From Geomonas sp. Red32 (GTDB taxonomy: Bacteria; Desulfobacterota; Desulfuromonadia; Geobacterales; Geobacteraceae), in contig NZ_JAKLOY010000004.1 of assembly GCF_023652955.1 (NCBI RefSeq), positions 434,001 to 498,000 of the forward strand: a DNA stretch of 64,000 bases, given 5' to 3'. This document shows positions 45,082 to 59,694 of the stretch, in pieces. The notes under the pieces were generated by a model, which did no database searches, was not told where the DNA came from, and saw only the letters and a program-made list of their open reading frames with translations. A program made the translations under genes and the position numbers. How positions within the stretch are numbered: the stretch's first letter is position 1; each line of letters starts with the position of its first letter.

Positions 45082-45894
45082 TTATTTCTGGGCGCGCTCG
45101 ATGACTTTGGCGTACTCGGTGGTGTACTCCGGCTTCTCGACCTTGTGCAGAACGCCGGTGATGATCTTGCCCTGGAGCTGCTCGGCGGTCATCTTCTCGG
45201 CGGCCTTGACCGGGACGGCGACGTCTTTGAGGCGGTTCATCATCTCGATGACGGACTTGAACTTGTTGCGGCGGCCGTAGGTGGTCGGGCAGTCGTCCAG
45301 GATCTCGACCACGGAGAAGCCTTTGTGCTGGATCGCCTCGACGATCAGCTTGTCGATCTGGGTCGCGTGGTAGGCGGTGCCACGGGCCACGAAGGTGGCG
45401 CCGGCGCCGATGGCGAGCTGGGCGACGTCGAAGGACGGGTCCGGGTTGCCGTACGGGGTGGTGGAAGCCTTGGCACCGGTCGGGGTGCAGGGGGAGAACT
45501 GGCCGCCGGTCATCCCGTAGATGTTGTTGTTCATGATGATGTAGGTCATGTCGATGTTACGGCGGCAGGCGTGGATGAAGTGGTTGCCGCCGATGGCGGT
45601 GCCGTCGCCGTCGCCGCCGCACAGGATCACGTTCATTTCCGGCTTGGCCATCTTCACGCCGGTGGCGAAGGCAGCCGCACGGCCGTGAGCGGTGTGCAGG
45701 GTGCAGCAGTCGAGGTAGCCGGGGAGACGCGAAGCGCAGCCGATACCGGAGACGATGGCGGTGTTGTTCTTGTCGAGGCCGAGGGTGTCGATGGCCCGGA
45801 TAAGACCTTTCATGACAATGCCGTGGCCGCAGCCCGGGCACCAGATGTGCGGGAGCTTGCCCGGACGGATGTACTTATCGTAATCAAAAGCCAT
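45082..45894 (-). CDS. korB: 2-oxoacid:ferredoxin oxidoreductase, beta (TPP-binding) subunit
   Basis: A 270-residue subunit binding thiamine diphosphate. It begins MAFDYDKYIRPGKLPHIWCP, with the TPP motif 'VILCGGDGDGTAIGGNHFIHA' (GDG...N) and a 'WCPGCGHG' cysteine pair that helps bind the cluster region. The internal ATG at 45894 overlaps none of the alpha-subunit stop (TAA ends at 45896) and has AAGGAGG upstream inside the korA end. The extra N-terminal residues of the longer frame are not part of the family. Confidence 0.93.
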   Translation of the reverse strand: MAFDYDKYIRPGKLPHIWCPGCGHGIVMKGLIRAIDTLGLDKNNTAIVSGIGCASRLPGYLDCCTLHTAHGRAAAFATGVKMAKPEMNVILCGGDGDGTAIGGNHFIHACRRNIDMTYIIMNNNIYGMTGGQFSPCTPTGAKASTTPYGNPDPSFDVAQLAIGAGATFVARGTAYHATQIDKLIVEAIQHKGFSVVEILDDCPTTYGRRNKFKSVIEMMNRLKDVAVPVKAAEKMTAEQLQGKIITGVLHKVEKPEYTTEYAKVIERAQK

Positions 45895-45895
45895 G

Positions 45896-47029
45896 TTACT
45901 TGACCTCCTTGATCTTTTCGAGGATCTGCCCCGGGTTGATCGGCTCGCCGTCAACGCGGAAGATGCCGTGGACCGGAGCCTTGCCGTCGATGCACCCTTT
46001 GACCACGCCGGTGCACATGCCGAGGTTCATTTCCGGGGTGATGATGGCCTTCACCTTGCCGGCGAGAGCATTGATCTGCTTCTCCGGGAACGGCCAGAAG
46101 GTCTTGATCCTGAAGAGGCCGGCCTTGATACCTTCCTTGCGGGCTTCGTTCACGGCGAAACGGGCGGAACGGGAGGTGGAGCCGAAAGCCACGATGGCAA
46201 CCTCGGCGTCATCCAGCAGGTACTCTTCGAACTGGACGATGTCGTCCACATTGGCCTCGACCTTGCGCACCTGGCGCTCTTCCTCGGCCTGAACCCAGGC
46301 AGCCTTGGTGGTCGGGAAGCCGTCCTGGCCCTTGTTGAGGCCGGTCACGTGGAAGCGGTAGTTGGTGCCGAAGGCGGCCAGCGGCGGCACGTCGCCGAAG
46401 CTGGTATCGTACGGCTTGTACTGCTCGGGCGGAACCGAAGGAGCGGTACGGTTGATGACTTCGAGTTCGCCCGGCTCGGGGAACACGATCCGCTCACGCA
46501 TGTGGGCGACGATCTCGTCCGGCATGACCATGACCGGGGTGCGGTATTTCTCGGCCAGGTTGAAGGCGCGGACGGTCTCTTCGAAGAGTTCCTGAACGGA
46601 GGCCGGGACCAGGCAGATGGCCGGGTGGTCACCGTGGGTGCCCCACTTGGCGCTCATCACGTCGGACTGCGACGGGCCGGTCGGCATGCCGGTGGAGGGG
46701 CCGCCCCTCATGACGTTGACGATGACGCACGGGGTCTCGGCGATGCAGGCGTAACCGATCAGCTCCTGCTTGAGGGAGAGGCCCGGGCCGGAGGTCGCAG
46801 TCAGAACTTTCGCGCCGGTCAGCGAAGCGCCGATGACGGAAGCCATGGCGCCGATTTCGTCCTCCATCTGGATGAACTTACCGCCGATCTTCGGCAGCTC
46901 GTTAGACAGCACCTCGGCCACCTCGGTGGAAGGGGTGATCGGATAACCGCCGAAGAACGTGCAACCGGCGTAGAGCGCACCCTGAGCGGCTGCCTCGTTC
47001 CCCTGAAGGAATGCAACTTTTTTAGCCAC
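45896..47029 (-). CDS. korA: 2-oxoacid:ferredoxin oxidoreductase, alpha subunit
   Basis: A 377-residue subunit with the pyrimidine-binding domain of TPP-dependent oxidoreductases. Its start is a GTG codon (VAKKVAFLQGNEAAAQGA) with AGGAGGTAGTTAAA before it. Conserved elements are 'GYPITPSTEVAEVLSNELP', 'EDEIGAMASVIGASLTGAKVLTATSGPG' and 'TGMPTGPSQSDVMSAKWG'. It oxidises 2-oxoglutarate to succinyl-CoA with reduction of ferredoxin, part of the TCA cycle in anaerobes. It follows korD by 21 bases. Confidence 0.95.
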   Translation of the reverse strand: MAKKVAFLQGNEAAAQGALYAGCTFFGGYPITPSTEVAEVLSNELPKIGGKFIQMEDEIGAMASVIGASLTGAKVLTATSGPGLSLKQELIGYACIAETPCVIVNVMRGGPSTGMPTGPSQSDVMSAKWGTHGDHPAICLVPASVQELFEETVRAFNLAEKYRTPVMVMPDEIVAHMRERIVFPEPGELEVINRTAPSVPPEQYKPYDTSFGDVPPLAAFGTNYRFHVTGLNKGQDGFPTTKAAWVQAEEERQVRKVEANVDDIVQFEEYLLDDAEVAIVAFGSTSRSARFAVNEARKEGIKAGLFRIKTFWPFPEKQINALAGKVKAIITPEMNLGMCTGVVKGCIDGKAPVHGIFRVDGEPINPGQILEKIKEVK

Positions 47030-47050
47030 TTTAACTACCTCCTGAAATTA

Positions 47051-47245
47051 TTAAGCTGACACTTTGATGGCAAAGTCAGGGCAGCGCAGTTCGCACTGCA
47101 TGCACTTGATGCAAGCTTCAAGGTTCTTGACGCTTGCCACAAAACCTTTCATCTCCAAGACCTTGGTCGGGCAGAACTCCACACAAATGTGGCACCCCTT
47201 GCAGTACTTTTCGATGATCTCGATCGTCGGCAGTTTTTTCTCCAT
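47051..47245 (-). CDS. korD: Ferredoxin-type delta subunit of 2-oxoacid oxidoreductase
   Basis: A 64-residue 2[4Fe-4S] ferredoxin starting MEKKLPTIEIIEKYCKGCHI, with clusters C-x2-C-x2-C-x3-C-P (CKGCHICVEFCP) and CIKCMQCELRCP. It is the electron-accepting subunit of the kor complex. The ATG at 47245 is preceded by AAAGGAG; a longer frame to 47395 has no such support. First gene of korDABC, behind a promoter containing a GTATAC palindrome. Confidence 0.92.
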   Translation of the reverse strand: MEKKLPTIEIIEKYCKGCHICVEFCPTKVLEMKGFVASVKNLEACIKCMQCELRCPDFAIKVSA

Positions 47246-47295
47246 CCACGTAGCTCCTTTGACTGAAATGCCTTTTTGAGGCTGGAAATGTTGCC

Positions 47296-47324
47296 TTATA
47301 ACACAATCTGTATACACAATGCAA
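47296..47324 (-). promoter_or_regulatory. korDABC promoter with TGTATACA palindrome
   Basis: Minus strand TTGCAT (47319-47324) and TTATAA (47296-47301) are 17 bases apart. The palindrome TGTATACA (47309-47316) sits between them, where a repressor would block polymerase. It resembles the larger palindrome over the icd promoter. Confidence 0.6.
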
Positions 47325-47376
47325 GCGGCAATATTCGGATAAAACGATACTTTACCCCGCAGCGTTGCCGCAAAAA

Positions 47377-47409
47377 AGGGGCAAGGAGGGGACACCTCCT
47401 TGCCCCTGG
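47377..47409 (-). terminator. Terminator of the mdh gene
   Basis: AGGGGCAAGGAGG / CCTCCTTGCCCCT arms (47378-47390 with 47395-47407) close tightly; on the minus strand CTTTTTTGC follows. It lies 20 bases past the mdh stop and separates icd-mdh from kor. Confidence 0.9.
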
Positions 47410-47429
47410 TACAGATTTCGCGAGGCCTG

Positions 47430-48425
<996 letters not shown>

Positions 48426-48443
48426 CTACGTGATGCTGCTGAT

Positions 48444-51254
<2,811 letters not shown>

Positions 51255-51956
51255 TTAGTGCAGCAGACGGTCCTGCGAGTAGCGGCGGGCCTCGGCGATG
51301 TCCTCGCGGGAGAGGTTTCTCGGGATCTTCAGCACCTGGCCGGGCCAGATGTGGCGGGGGTCGCGGATCTGGGCGCGGTTGGCCCGGTAGATGAGCGGCC
51401 AGAGCATCCGGTCGCCGTAGACCTCGGGCTGCGAGGCGATGTAGGGAAGCGATTCGCCGCGCCGCACCGTGTAGGTGGAGACCAGCACGTGCTCCTTGGG
51501 GACCGGCTTGACCGCCCTCTTGGCCCGGGCGGCCTCCTCGGCCTGTGCCCGCTCCTTCTGGGCCAGGGCCTCCAGCTCGGCCTGCGCCTTGCGGTTGGCC
51601 TCCTCGCGGGCGAGCCGTTCCTCCTCGGCGCGTTTTCTCTCCTCGGCGAGCCTCGCCTCCTCGAGCCGCTTCGCCTTGATGGCGGCCAGCTCCTTCTCGA
51701 GAAGCTCCCCCTTCATCAGCGCCAGCTCGTAGTAGCTGTCGGCCTCCTCGGTATCGCCGTCGTTGAAGTAGTTCTCCCCCCTGCCGTACGCTTCGAGAGC
51801 GCTCCTGAACTCGGTGGCCAGTTGGGTGTCGGCGCCCGCGCTCCTTGCGCGCTCCAACACAACCAGAGCCTCCCCGCGGTGACGGGGAGGCTCAGTGGCG
51901 CAGGAACAAAGGGCGCTGACGGCCGCCAGCAGTATGAGAAGAACGCAAAACCTCAA
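51255..51956 (-). CDS. LysM-domain lipoprotein with coiled coil
   Basis: A 233-residue lipoprotein (signal ending L-C-S-C, likely Cys19) with an N-terminal tetratricopeptide-like segment (about 25-80), a long Glu/Ala/Arg coiled coil (about 82-150) and a C-terminal LysM domain (about 160-215). The LysM segment is 'YTVRRGESLPYIASQPEVYGD', then 'WPLIYRANRAQIRDPRHIWPGQVLKIP'. LysM domains bind peptidoglycan, so the protein tethers the envelope from the lipid to the wall. It may be a cofactor for wall enzymes or pili. It ends the minus-strand pair with aspS, 18 bases apart. Confidence 0.88.
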   Translation of the reverse strand: MRFCVLLILLAAVSALCSCATEPPRHRGEALVVLERARSAGADTQLATEFRSALEAYGRGENYFNDGDTEEADSYYELALMKGELLEKELAAIKAKRLEEARLAEERKRAEEERLAREEANRKAQAELEALAQKERAQAEEAARAKRAVKPVPKEHVLVSTYTVRRGESLPYIASQPEVYGDRMLWPLIYRANRAQIRDPRHIWPGQVLKIPRNLSREDIAEARRYSQDRLLH

Positions 51957-51974
51957 AGGCGACAGCCCCTCCGC

Positions 51975-53759
<1,785 letters not shown>

Positions 53760-53951
53760 CGAAAACCCTCCTTGGTTTTATCTAATACCGATAAATCGGG
53801 TAACTATACCCAAAAAGCCCCCCTGCATCAACCAAAAAGCGCCTTTCGTGGTGAGCCTTTGCGGTGCTTCCCCCATCCTCACCCTGTCCCTCCCCTAGGA
53901 GCGGAGGGCACGTAGTGGTCAAGGCCGGTAGCGCGGCCGGGCCGAAGCAAA

Positions 53952-53984
53952 AAAGAGCCCGGCGTCTCTCACCGGGCTCTTCGT
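53952..53984 (-). terminator. Terminator of the GntR-family regulator gene
   Basis: AGAGCCCGG/CCGGGCTCT arms (53954-53962 with 53972-53980) with a 9-base loop; on the minus strand CTTTTTTGC follows. Confidence 0.85.
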
Positions 53985-54048
53985 ATGGTCACTCAACATA
54001 CTGCTGATTTACTCGTATCCGCCCCCGCCGGCTCTCCCTTCCCTTCCG

Positions 54049-54786
54049 CTACGCCACCGGCAGGTCCGCCCCGCCGCGACTGGAGACGTAGGCGGAGCAG
54101 CGCTTGTGGGCGAAGGTGAGGTGCTCGAGCATGGCGTCCCGCGCCCCTTCCGGGTTGCGCTCCCGGATCATGTCGTAGATCCGGCGGTGGTGGCTGAAGA
54201 GCAGGTGGTGATCGTCGCTGCTCATGTAGACGGCCCGCCAGACGTCGCGCTGGAATTCCTGCATGGCGTCGAAGATGCTCTGCATCATGTGGAACCAGAC
54301 CACGTTGTGGGTAGCTTTGGCGATCAGGGTGTGAAAGTGGGCGTCGAGGTCCTCGGAATGTTTGAGGTCTTCGAGGTTCTTGGACATCCCCTCGATCACC
54401 AGCTCAAGCCGCCTGAGGTCCTCGGGAAGCGCACGGCTGGCGGCGTAGTAGGAGGTCCAGGACTCCATCCCCTTCCTCACCTCGATGACGTCGAGCGCGC
54501 GATCGCCGTCGATGCGGATCAGTTCGGAAAGGGGGACATTGGTGCTCACCTCCACCAGCGAGCGGACGATGGTGCCTCCGCCCTGGTAGGTCTCCACCAT
54601 TCCGCTGGAGGCGAGCAGGTTGAGGGCCTCGCGGACCGAGGGACGGGAAACGCCGAACATCTCGGCCAGTTCGCGCTCGGGGGGGAGTTTCTCGCCCGGA
54701 GTGAACTCTCCGGCCAAAATGGAAGCGCGTATCTGCTCGGCTATCTGGGTAGATACTTTCTTGGGCTTGATTGGCGTAAACATCAT
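54049..54786 (-). CDS. GntR-family regulator with FCD domain (LldR/PdhR type)
   Basis: A 245-residue DNA-binding regulator. The N-terminal winged helix (about 8-75) contains 'KLPPERELAEMFGVSRPSVREALNLLASSGMVE', the GntR helix-turn-helix. The C-terminal FCD domain (about 95-225) is all-helical with conserved metal-binding residues ('DLDAHFHTLIAKATHN', 'HRRIYDMI'). FCD regulators sense carboxylates such as lactate, and the gene lies next to the lactate locus. Its likely operator is TTGGTAAGACCAATTACCAA upstream of the lactate permease. A symbol (lldR or lutR) is not given because the ligand is inferred. Confidence 0.9.
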   Translation of the reverse strand: MMFTPIKPKKVSTQIAEQIRASILAGEFTPGEKLPPERELAEMFGVSRPSVREALNLLASSGMVETYQGGGTIVRSLVEVSTNVPLSELIRIDGDRALDVIEVRKGMESWTSYYAASRALPEDLRRLELVIEGMSKNLEDLKHSEDLDAHFHTLIAKATHNVVWFHMMQSIFDAMQEFQRDVWRAVYMSSDDHHLLFSHHRRIYDMIRERNPEGARDAMLEHLTFAHKRCSAYVSSRGGADLPVA

Positions 54787-54933
54787 GACGCAACCGATAC
54801 TATATAAACCTATATGTTGGCAACAGATTTTTCGTAAACGTAAGGAAGAGACAACCCATCCCTCCCCTCCCCCTCTTTGAACTGAAAGGAGAGGTAAGGG
54901 AGGGACTGAGCCTGAGATAGGAGTTCGGCGTGG

Positions 54934-56175
54934 TCAGGCGTTGATACTCATTTTTAGAAGTTCAGTTAGGTGAATGACCTTGACCTGGGGCGACGACTCG
55001 GCGAGTGCTTTCTTGAGTTGCAAAAGGCAGCCGGGGTTTCCGGTGACCAGATACTCGGCGCCGGTCTGCTGGATGTTGGCCACCTTCCGGTTCAGGACCC
55101 GTTCTGACATCTCCGGCTTTTCGATGTTGTAGGTACCGGCCGAGCCGCAGCAGGCGTCGGCCTCGGGGAGCTCGCGGAAGTCGATCCCCGGGATGAGCTT
55201 GATGAGGGAGCGGGGCTGGCTGCGGATTCCCTGGCAGTGCGCGATGTGGCAGGGGTCGTGGTAGGTGACCTTCACCGGCAGCGGTTTGAGCAGCCCCTTG
55301 AGGGTTTCCGCCTCCCCCGCGAGGATCTCGGAAATGTCCGCCACCTTGGCGCTGAAGGCGGCCGCCTTGGAGTCGCCTTCCAGGTGATGGCCGTACTTCT
55401 TAAGCTCCGCCCCGCAGCCGCCGCAGTCGGTGACCACGAAGTCGAGATCGTGGGAGGAGAAGAGGCCGGTGTTGAAGCGGGCGGCCTGCTGCAGCCCTTC
55501 GGCGTCGTGGCCGAGCATGTTGGGAGCACCGCAGCACTTCTGATCCTTGGGAGTGATCACCTTGTACCCCAAAAGGGAGAGGAGTTCCACGGTGGCGAGG
55601 CTCGCTTCGCTGAAGACGAGGCTCATCACGCAGCCAAGGAAAAACCCTGCCGTCCCCTTCTCTTTACCTTGGGGGGGAGTGACCTCGTCGATGGTCTGGC
55701 GAAGCGGGGCCGCCGGGAGTTTCGGCAAAAGCCCCTCCATACGCCCCAGCGAGGCGGGGAACACCTTCAAAAGCCCCAGGGTCCGCACCACCTTCTGCAT
55801 GCCGGTTCGCTGGTACAGGCGCAACGGTGCGGTGGCGCTCTCCAGCCGGTCCGGATGAGGAACGAGCTTTCTGAGGATCAGCTCCTCCATGAAGGAGAGC
55901 CCCTCCTGTGCCTTCTTCTCGCAACGGAACTCGGCCACCAGCTCGCCGGCGTTGACGCCGCAGGGGCAGGCCGAGGCACAGGCCTGGCAGTCGAGGCAAA
56001 GCGAGAGGTACTCCAGGAAGTTTTCGGTGGCGGTCAGCTCCCCCTCCTGGAACTTCCTCACCAGCGCCACGCGTCCGCGCGGGGAGGCGGTTTCCAGGAA
56101 GGTTTCCTTGTAGGTGGGGCAGTGCGGAAGGCACATCCCGCAGCGCATGCAATTTATCAGCTTTAAATAGTCCAT
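54934..56175 (-). CDS. glcF: Glycolate oxidase/D-lactate dehydrogenase iron-sulfur subunit (GlcF type)
   Basis: A 413-residue (Fe-S)-binding protein. Two ferredoxin clusters are near the N-terminus: CMRCGMCLPHCP (residues about 10-21) and CLDCQACASACP (about 58-69). Two CCG domains follow with 'FFLGCVMSL..KCCGAPN' and 'YHDPCHIAH...DACCGSAG', the heterodisulfide-reductase-like cysteines. It passes electrons from the flavin subunit to the quinone pool. It follows glcD by 180 bases and carries a dispersed repeat in between. Together they would act on D-lactate or glycolate; the neighbouring lactate permease favours D-lactate. Confidence 0.92.
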   Translation of the reverse strand: MDYLKLINCMRCGMCLPHCPTYKETFLETASPRGRVALVRKFQEGELTATENFLEYLSLCLDCQACASACPCGVNAGELVAEFRCEKKAQEGLSFMEELILRKLVPHPDRLESATAPLRLYQRTGMQKVVRTLGLLKVFPASLGRMEGLLPKLPAAPLRQTIDEVTPPQGKEKGTAGFFLGCVMSLVFSEASLATVELLSLLGYKVITPKDQKCCGAPNMLGHDAEGLQQAARFNTGLFSSHDLDFVVTDCGGCGAELKKYGHHLEGDSKAAAFSAKVADISEILAGEAETLKGLLKPLPVKVTYHDPCHIAHCQGIRSQPRSLIKLIPGIDFRELPEADACCGSAGTYNIEKPEMSERVLNRKVANIQQTGAEYLVTGNPGCLLQLKKALAESSPQVKVIHLTELLKMSINA

Positions 56176-56257
56176 GGTTTTCCCGCTTATGCCCCCATCC
56201 TCACCCTGTCCCTCCCCTTGAAGGGGAGGGGACGCCAGGCAAAAGTGGCTCCTGTCT

Positions 56258-56326
56258 GCCCCCCCCTTTCACAAAGGGGGCGGCCGGTTAGGTCCCCCCC
56301 TTTGCGAAGGGGGGACAGGGGGGATT
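56258..56326. repeat. C-rich dispersed hairpin repeat, copy 5 (inverted) with a second hairpin
   Basis: The inverse copy reads GGTCCCCCCCTTTGCGAAGG then GGGGACAGGGGGGATTT (56291-56326), adjacent to a related CCCCCCTTTCACAAAGGGGG hairpin at 56260-56280. It fills the glcF-glcD spacer. Confidence 0.8.
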
Positions 56327-56355
56327 TGCCTTGCGGCATTTCGCCTATGACTCCG

Positions 56356-57729
56356 CTAAAAAATCTTCCCGGGGTTAAGTATGCCCTGCGGATCCAGCGC
56401 ACTCTTGATGCCCCGCATCACGCGCAGCCCCGACTCTCCCACCAGTTTGGGGAGGTACTTCTTCTTGGCCACCCCTACCCCGTGCTCACCGGTGATGGTC
56501 CCCCCCATCCCGATAGTCGCCTCGAAGATCTCCCCGAAGGCCTTGTGGGCGCGGGCGATCTCGTCCTGGTCTCTCTCGTCGGTGAGGCAGGTGGGGTGCA
56601 GGTTGCCGTCACCCGCGTGCCCGAAGGTGCCGATCAGGAGGTCGTACTTCTTGGCGGTCTCCTGGATCAGCTTCACCATGGGAGCGATGCAGCTCCTCGG
56701 GACGGTGGCGTCCTCGAGGATGGTGGTCGGCTTGAGCCTTGCCAGGGCGGAGAGCGCCACCCGCCGGGCGGTGGCGAGTTTCAGCGCTTCGTCGGCGTCG
56801 GCCGCGGTCTGGAAGAAGGAGCACCGGTGGCGCTCGCAGATCTCCCGGATCCCGGCGGCGTCCTCCTCGACCTGGGCGGGGTGCCCGTCGACCTCGATGA
56901 GCAGGACGGCGTCCACGTCGAGCGGGAGCCCCACGTGGGCGTAATCCTCGACGCACTTGATGGTCACCCGGTCGAGGAATTCGAGGGTGGCCGGGATGAT
57001 GCGGGCGGCGATGATGTGGGAAACGGTGAGGGCCGCCTGCTCGAGCTGCGGGAAGTGGACCAGCATGGTTTTCTTGGTCCGCGGCTTGGGTATCAGCTTC
57101 ACGGTGATCTCCGAGAAGATCCCGAGCGTCCCCTCGGAGGAGACCAGCAGGTGGTTCAGGTTGTAGCCCGCCACGTCCTTCACCACCTTCCCGCCGGTCT
57201 TGAGGATCTCGCCGTCGGAGAGAACGGTCTTCAAGCCCATCACGTAGTCGTCGGTGACGCCGTACTTGAGACCCCGCAAGCCTCCGGAGTTCTCGGCGAC
57301 GTTCCCCCCCATGGTGGAGATGTTCATGCTGCCCGGGTCGGGGGGATAGAAGAGGCCGCGGCTTTCGGCCTCGCGGTGGAGCGTGCTGGTGACGACCCCG
57401 GGCTCGACGGTGGCGGTCAGGTTCTCCTCGTCGATCTCTATGATCCGGTTCATCCGGCTGGTCTGCAGAACCACCCCGCCGTCGAAGGAGATGGATCCCC
57501 CCGAGAGGTTGGTGCCCGAGCCGCGGGGGGTGACCCGCACACCCGCCCCGTTGCAGAGGGCCAGCACCCGGGAGATCTCCTCGGTGGTGGCGGGGAGCAC
57601 CACCGCACCGGGCCTGCTGTGAAGCTCGGGGGTGGAATCGTAGCCGTAACAGGCGAGCGATTCGTCGTCACTGAGGGTATAGGTATCCCCCACTATCTCG
57701 GCCAGCGCCTTTACGAAACTCTTGTCCAT
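56356..57729 (-). CDS. glcD: FAD-linked oxidase, D-lactate dehydrogenase/glycolate oxidase subunit (GlcD type)
   Basis: A 457-residue flavoprotein with FAD_binding_4 domain (about 38-215; 'VVLPATTEEISRVLALCN', 'TPRGSGTNLSGGS', 'STMGGNVAENSGGLRGLKYG') and the FAD-oxidase C domain (about 215-455; 'GTFGHAGDGNLHPT', 'GEHGVGVAKK'). It oxidises a 2-hydroxy acid and hands electrons to the GlcF subunit. Start MDKSFVKALAEIVGDTYT at 57729. Follows the lactate permease gene by 15 bases, so it is almost certainly co-transcribed with it. Confidence 0.95.
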   Translation of the reverse strand: MDKSFVKALAEIVGDTYTLSDDESLACYGYDSTPELHSRPGAVVLPATTEEISRVLALCNGAGVRVTPRGSGTNLSGGSISFDGGVVLQTSRMNRIIEIDEENLTATVEPGVVTSTLHREAESRGLFYPPDPGSMNISTMGGNVAENSGGLRGLKYGVTDDYVMGLKTVLSDGEILKTGGKVVKDVAGYNLNHLLVSSEGTLGIFSEITVKLIPKPRTKKTMLVHFPQLEQAALTVSHIIAARIIPATLEFLDRVTIKCVEDYAHVGLPLDVDAVLLIEVDGHPAQVEEDAAGIREICERHRCSFFQTAADADEALKLATARRVALSALARLKPTTILEDATVPRSCIAPMVKLIQETAKKYDLLIGTFGHAGDGNLHPTCLTDERDQDEIARAHKAFGEIFEATIGMGGTITGEHGVGVAKKKYLPKLVGESGLRVMRGIKSALDPQGILNPGKIF

Positions 57730-57744
57730 GGTCGTTATCCTTTC

Positions 57745-59694
57745 CTACGGAATCATCCAGGGGAAGACGTAGGCCTGCAGGGCCACGATGACCCCCATCA
57801 CCGTGGTCAGGAAGAGGGCGTGCTTCACGGTGAAGCGGAAGAGATTCCCCTCCTCCCCGATGAGGCCGGTTGCCGCGCAGGCGACGGCGATGGACTGCGG
57901 GGAGATCATCTTGCCCATGACGCCGCCGCTCGTGTTGGCAGCACAGGTCAAAATCGGATTCATCCCGAGGTTCTCAGCGGTGACTTTCTGGAAGCCGCCG
58001 AAGAGGACGTTACTGGAGGTATCGGAGCCGGTCAGGAAGACGCCGAGCATCCCCAGGAAGGGGGAGAGGAACGGGAAGAGCGCGCCCGCCTTGGTGAAGG
58101 CGAGCCCCATGCTGGTGGTCATCCCCGAGGCGTTCATGACGAAGGCGAGACCGACCACCGAGGCGACGGTGATGGCCGGTAAGCGCATGTCGTAGAGGGT
58201 CTTGCCGAGTACCTGGAAGAAATCGGCCACGCCGACCCCACAGATGAGGGCCGACAATAGTGCGGCGATCAGGATGGCGGTGCCGGCCGCGGAGAGGTAG
58301 TTGAAGACGAACTTCGCCGGGACCTTCGCGGGGAGCTGGTCGGCAACGACCTTGTCGAGCGCCTTGAAGCGCTCCTTCTCGACGGCCTTCGCCTTCACGA
58401 GCTCTTTCTCGAGCTTCTGGAGATCCTTCCCTTTCTTCTCGACGGCGTCGAAGGCGGCCATTCTCTCCGCGGTCATAACGGGAGCGTCCGGGGGAAGGGT
58501 GATCTCGACCGCCAGGAGCTTCTCCTCGGCGCCCCCAAGCTCTGCCAGGGCGGCGCCCAAGGCGGCCTGCTTCGGATCGGCCGGGGCGAGAAGGCCGAGC
58601 TGCTTATCGAGGGCGTCCTTCACGGCGGCTACCTTCTTGATCCCGTCGGAAGGCTTGGTCACCTTCTTCACGATCGCGTTGTCGAGGCCGGCGACCGGGA
58701 TGACGATCTTGCTCTTGTCGAGGGAGTCCTTCACGGACGGGATCCCCCAGACGAGCACCATGGCGGTCAGGGCGAGGTAGGGGGCCCAGGCGCGGAACAC
58801 CTGGCCGCCGGTATAGTCGTGGCTCTCCTTCCCTTTCGGCTCGGGCTCGTGATCGAAGGTCCAGATGGTCTTCGGCTGCCAGAACTTGAGCAGGATGACC
58901 AGGGCGGCGAGGGTGGAAAGCGAGGCAATGATGTCGGGGAGATAGGGGCCGAGGTAGCTCGCGCATCCCCACTGGGCCAGGGCGAAGGTGCCGCCGCAGA
59001 CGATGATGGCCGGGAGCACCTCGATGGTCTTCTTCCAGCCGGCCATGATCATGATCACGTAGAACGGGATGAACATCGAAACGAAGGGGAGCTGGCGCCC
59101 CACCATGGTGGAGAGCTTCATGAGCCCCGCGTCGTCGTACCCCACGACCCCCGCGAGGGCCACCACCGGGATACCGATGGCGCCGAAGGCGACCGGGGCG
59201 GTGTTGGCAATCAGGCAGACGCTGGCGGCGTAGAACGGGCGGAAGCCGAGGCCGACCAGGGTGGCACCGGCGATGGCGACCGGGGTCCCGAAACCGGCCG
59301 CCCCCTCGATGAAGGCGCCGAAGCAGAAGGCTATCAGCAGCGCCTGCAGCCGCCGGTCGCCGGTCAGCCCCGCCAGCGAGGCGCGGATGATCTCGAATTG
59401 CCCACCCTTGACGGTGATGTTATAGAGAAGGAGCGTGGTGACCACGATGTAGAAGACCGGGAAGAGACCGAAAGCGACGCCATGGAGCGTGGAGAGGGCG
59501 GCGAGCTTGACCGGCATCTGCCAGCAAAACACCGCGATCGCGATGGCGACGGCCACCGCCAGCGGGCCCGCCTTGTGAGCCTTCATCTTGAAGACGGCCA
59601 GACAGGCAAAGATGACGGCGAGGGGGAGGGCGGCGGCCACGGCGGAAATCCCGAGACTGCCGCCGATGGGGGTGTAGCTCTGAATCCATGGCAT
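57745..59694 (-). CDS. lldP: L-lactate permease, enlarged form
   Basis: A 649-residue transporter of the LctP/LldP family, about 100 residues longer than E. coli LldP. Membrane segments include 'GGSLGISAVAAALPLAVIFA' at the start and the signature 'GFGTPVAIAGATLVGLGF' near 130. A soluble insert of about 125 residues (near 330-455), rich in Lys, Ala, Asp and Glu, splits the membrane domain. The remaining helices follow ('AAGTAILIAALLSALICGVGV', 'FLGMLGVFLTGSDTSSNVLFG'). It imports lactate with protons. First gene of lldP-glcD-glcF; the operator site lies upstream. Confidence 0.9.
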   Translation of the reverse strand: MPWIQSYTPIGGSLGISAVAAALPLAVIFACLAVFKMKAHKAGPLAVAVAIAIAVFCWQMPVKLAALSTLHGVAFGLFPVFYIVVTTLLLYNITVKGGQFEIIRASLAGLTGDRRLQALLIAFCFGAFIEGAAGFGTPVAIAGATLVGLGFRPFYAASVCLIANTAPVAFGAIGIPVVALAGVVGYDDAGLMKLSTMVGRQLPFVSMFIPFYVIMIMAGWKKTIEVLPAIIVCGGTFALAQWGCASYLGPYLPDIIASLSTLAALVILLKFWQPKTIWTFDHEPEPKGKESHDYTGGQVFRAWAPYLALTAMVLVWGIPSVKDSLDKSKIVIPVAGLDNAIVKKVTKPSDGIKKVAAVKDALDKQLGLLAPADPKQAALGAALAELGGAEEKLLAVEITLPPDAPVMTAERMAAFDAVEKKGKDLQKLEKELVKAKAVEKERFKALDKVVADQLPAKVPAKFVFNYLSAAGTAILIAALLSALICGVGVADFFQVLGKTLYDMRLPAITVASVVGLAFVMNASGMTTSMGLAFTKAGALFPFLSPFLGMLGVFLTGSDTSSNVLFGGFQKVTAENLGMNPILTCAANTSGGVMGKMISPQSIAVACAATGLIGEEGNLFRFTVKHALFLTTVMGVIVALQAYVFPWMIP

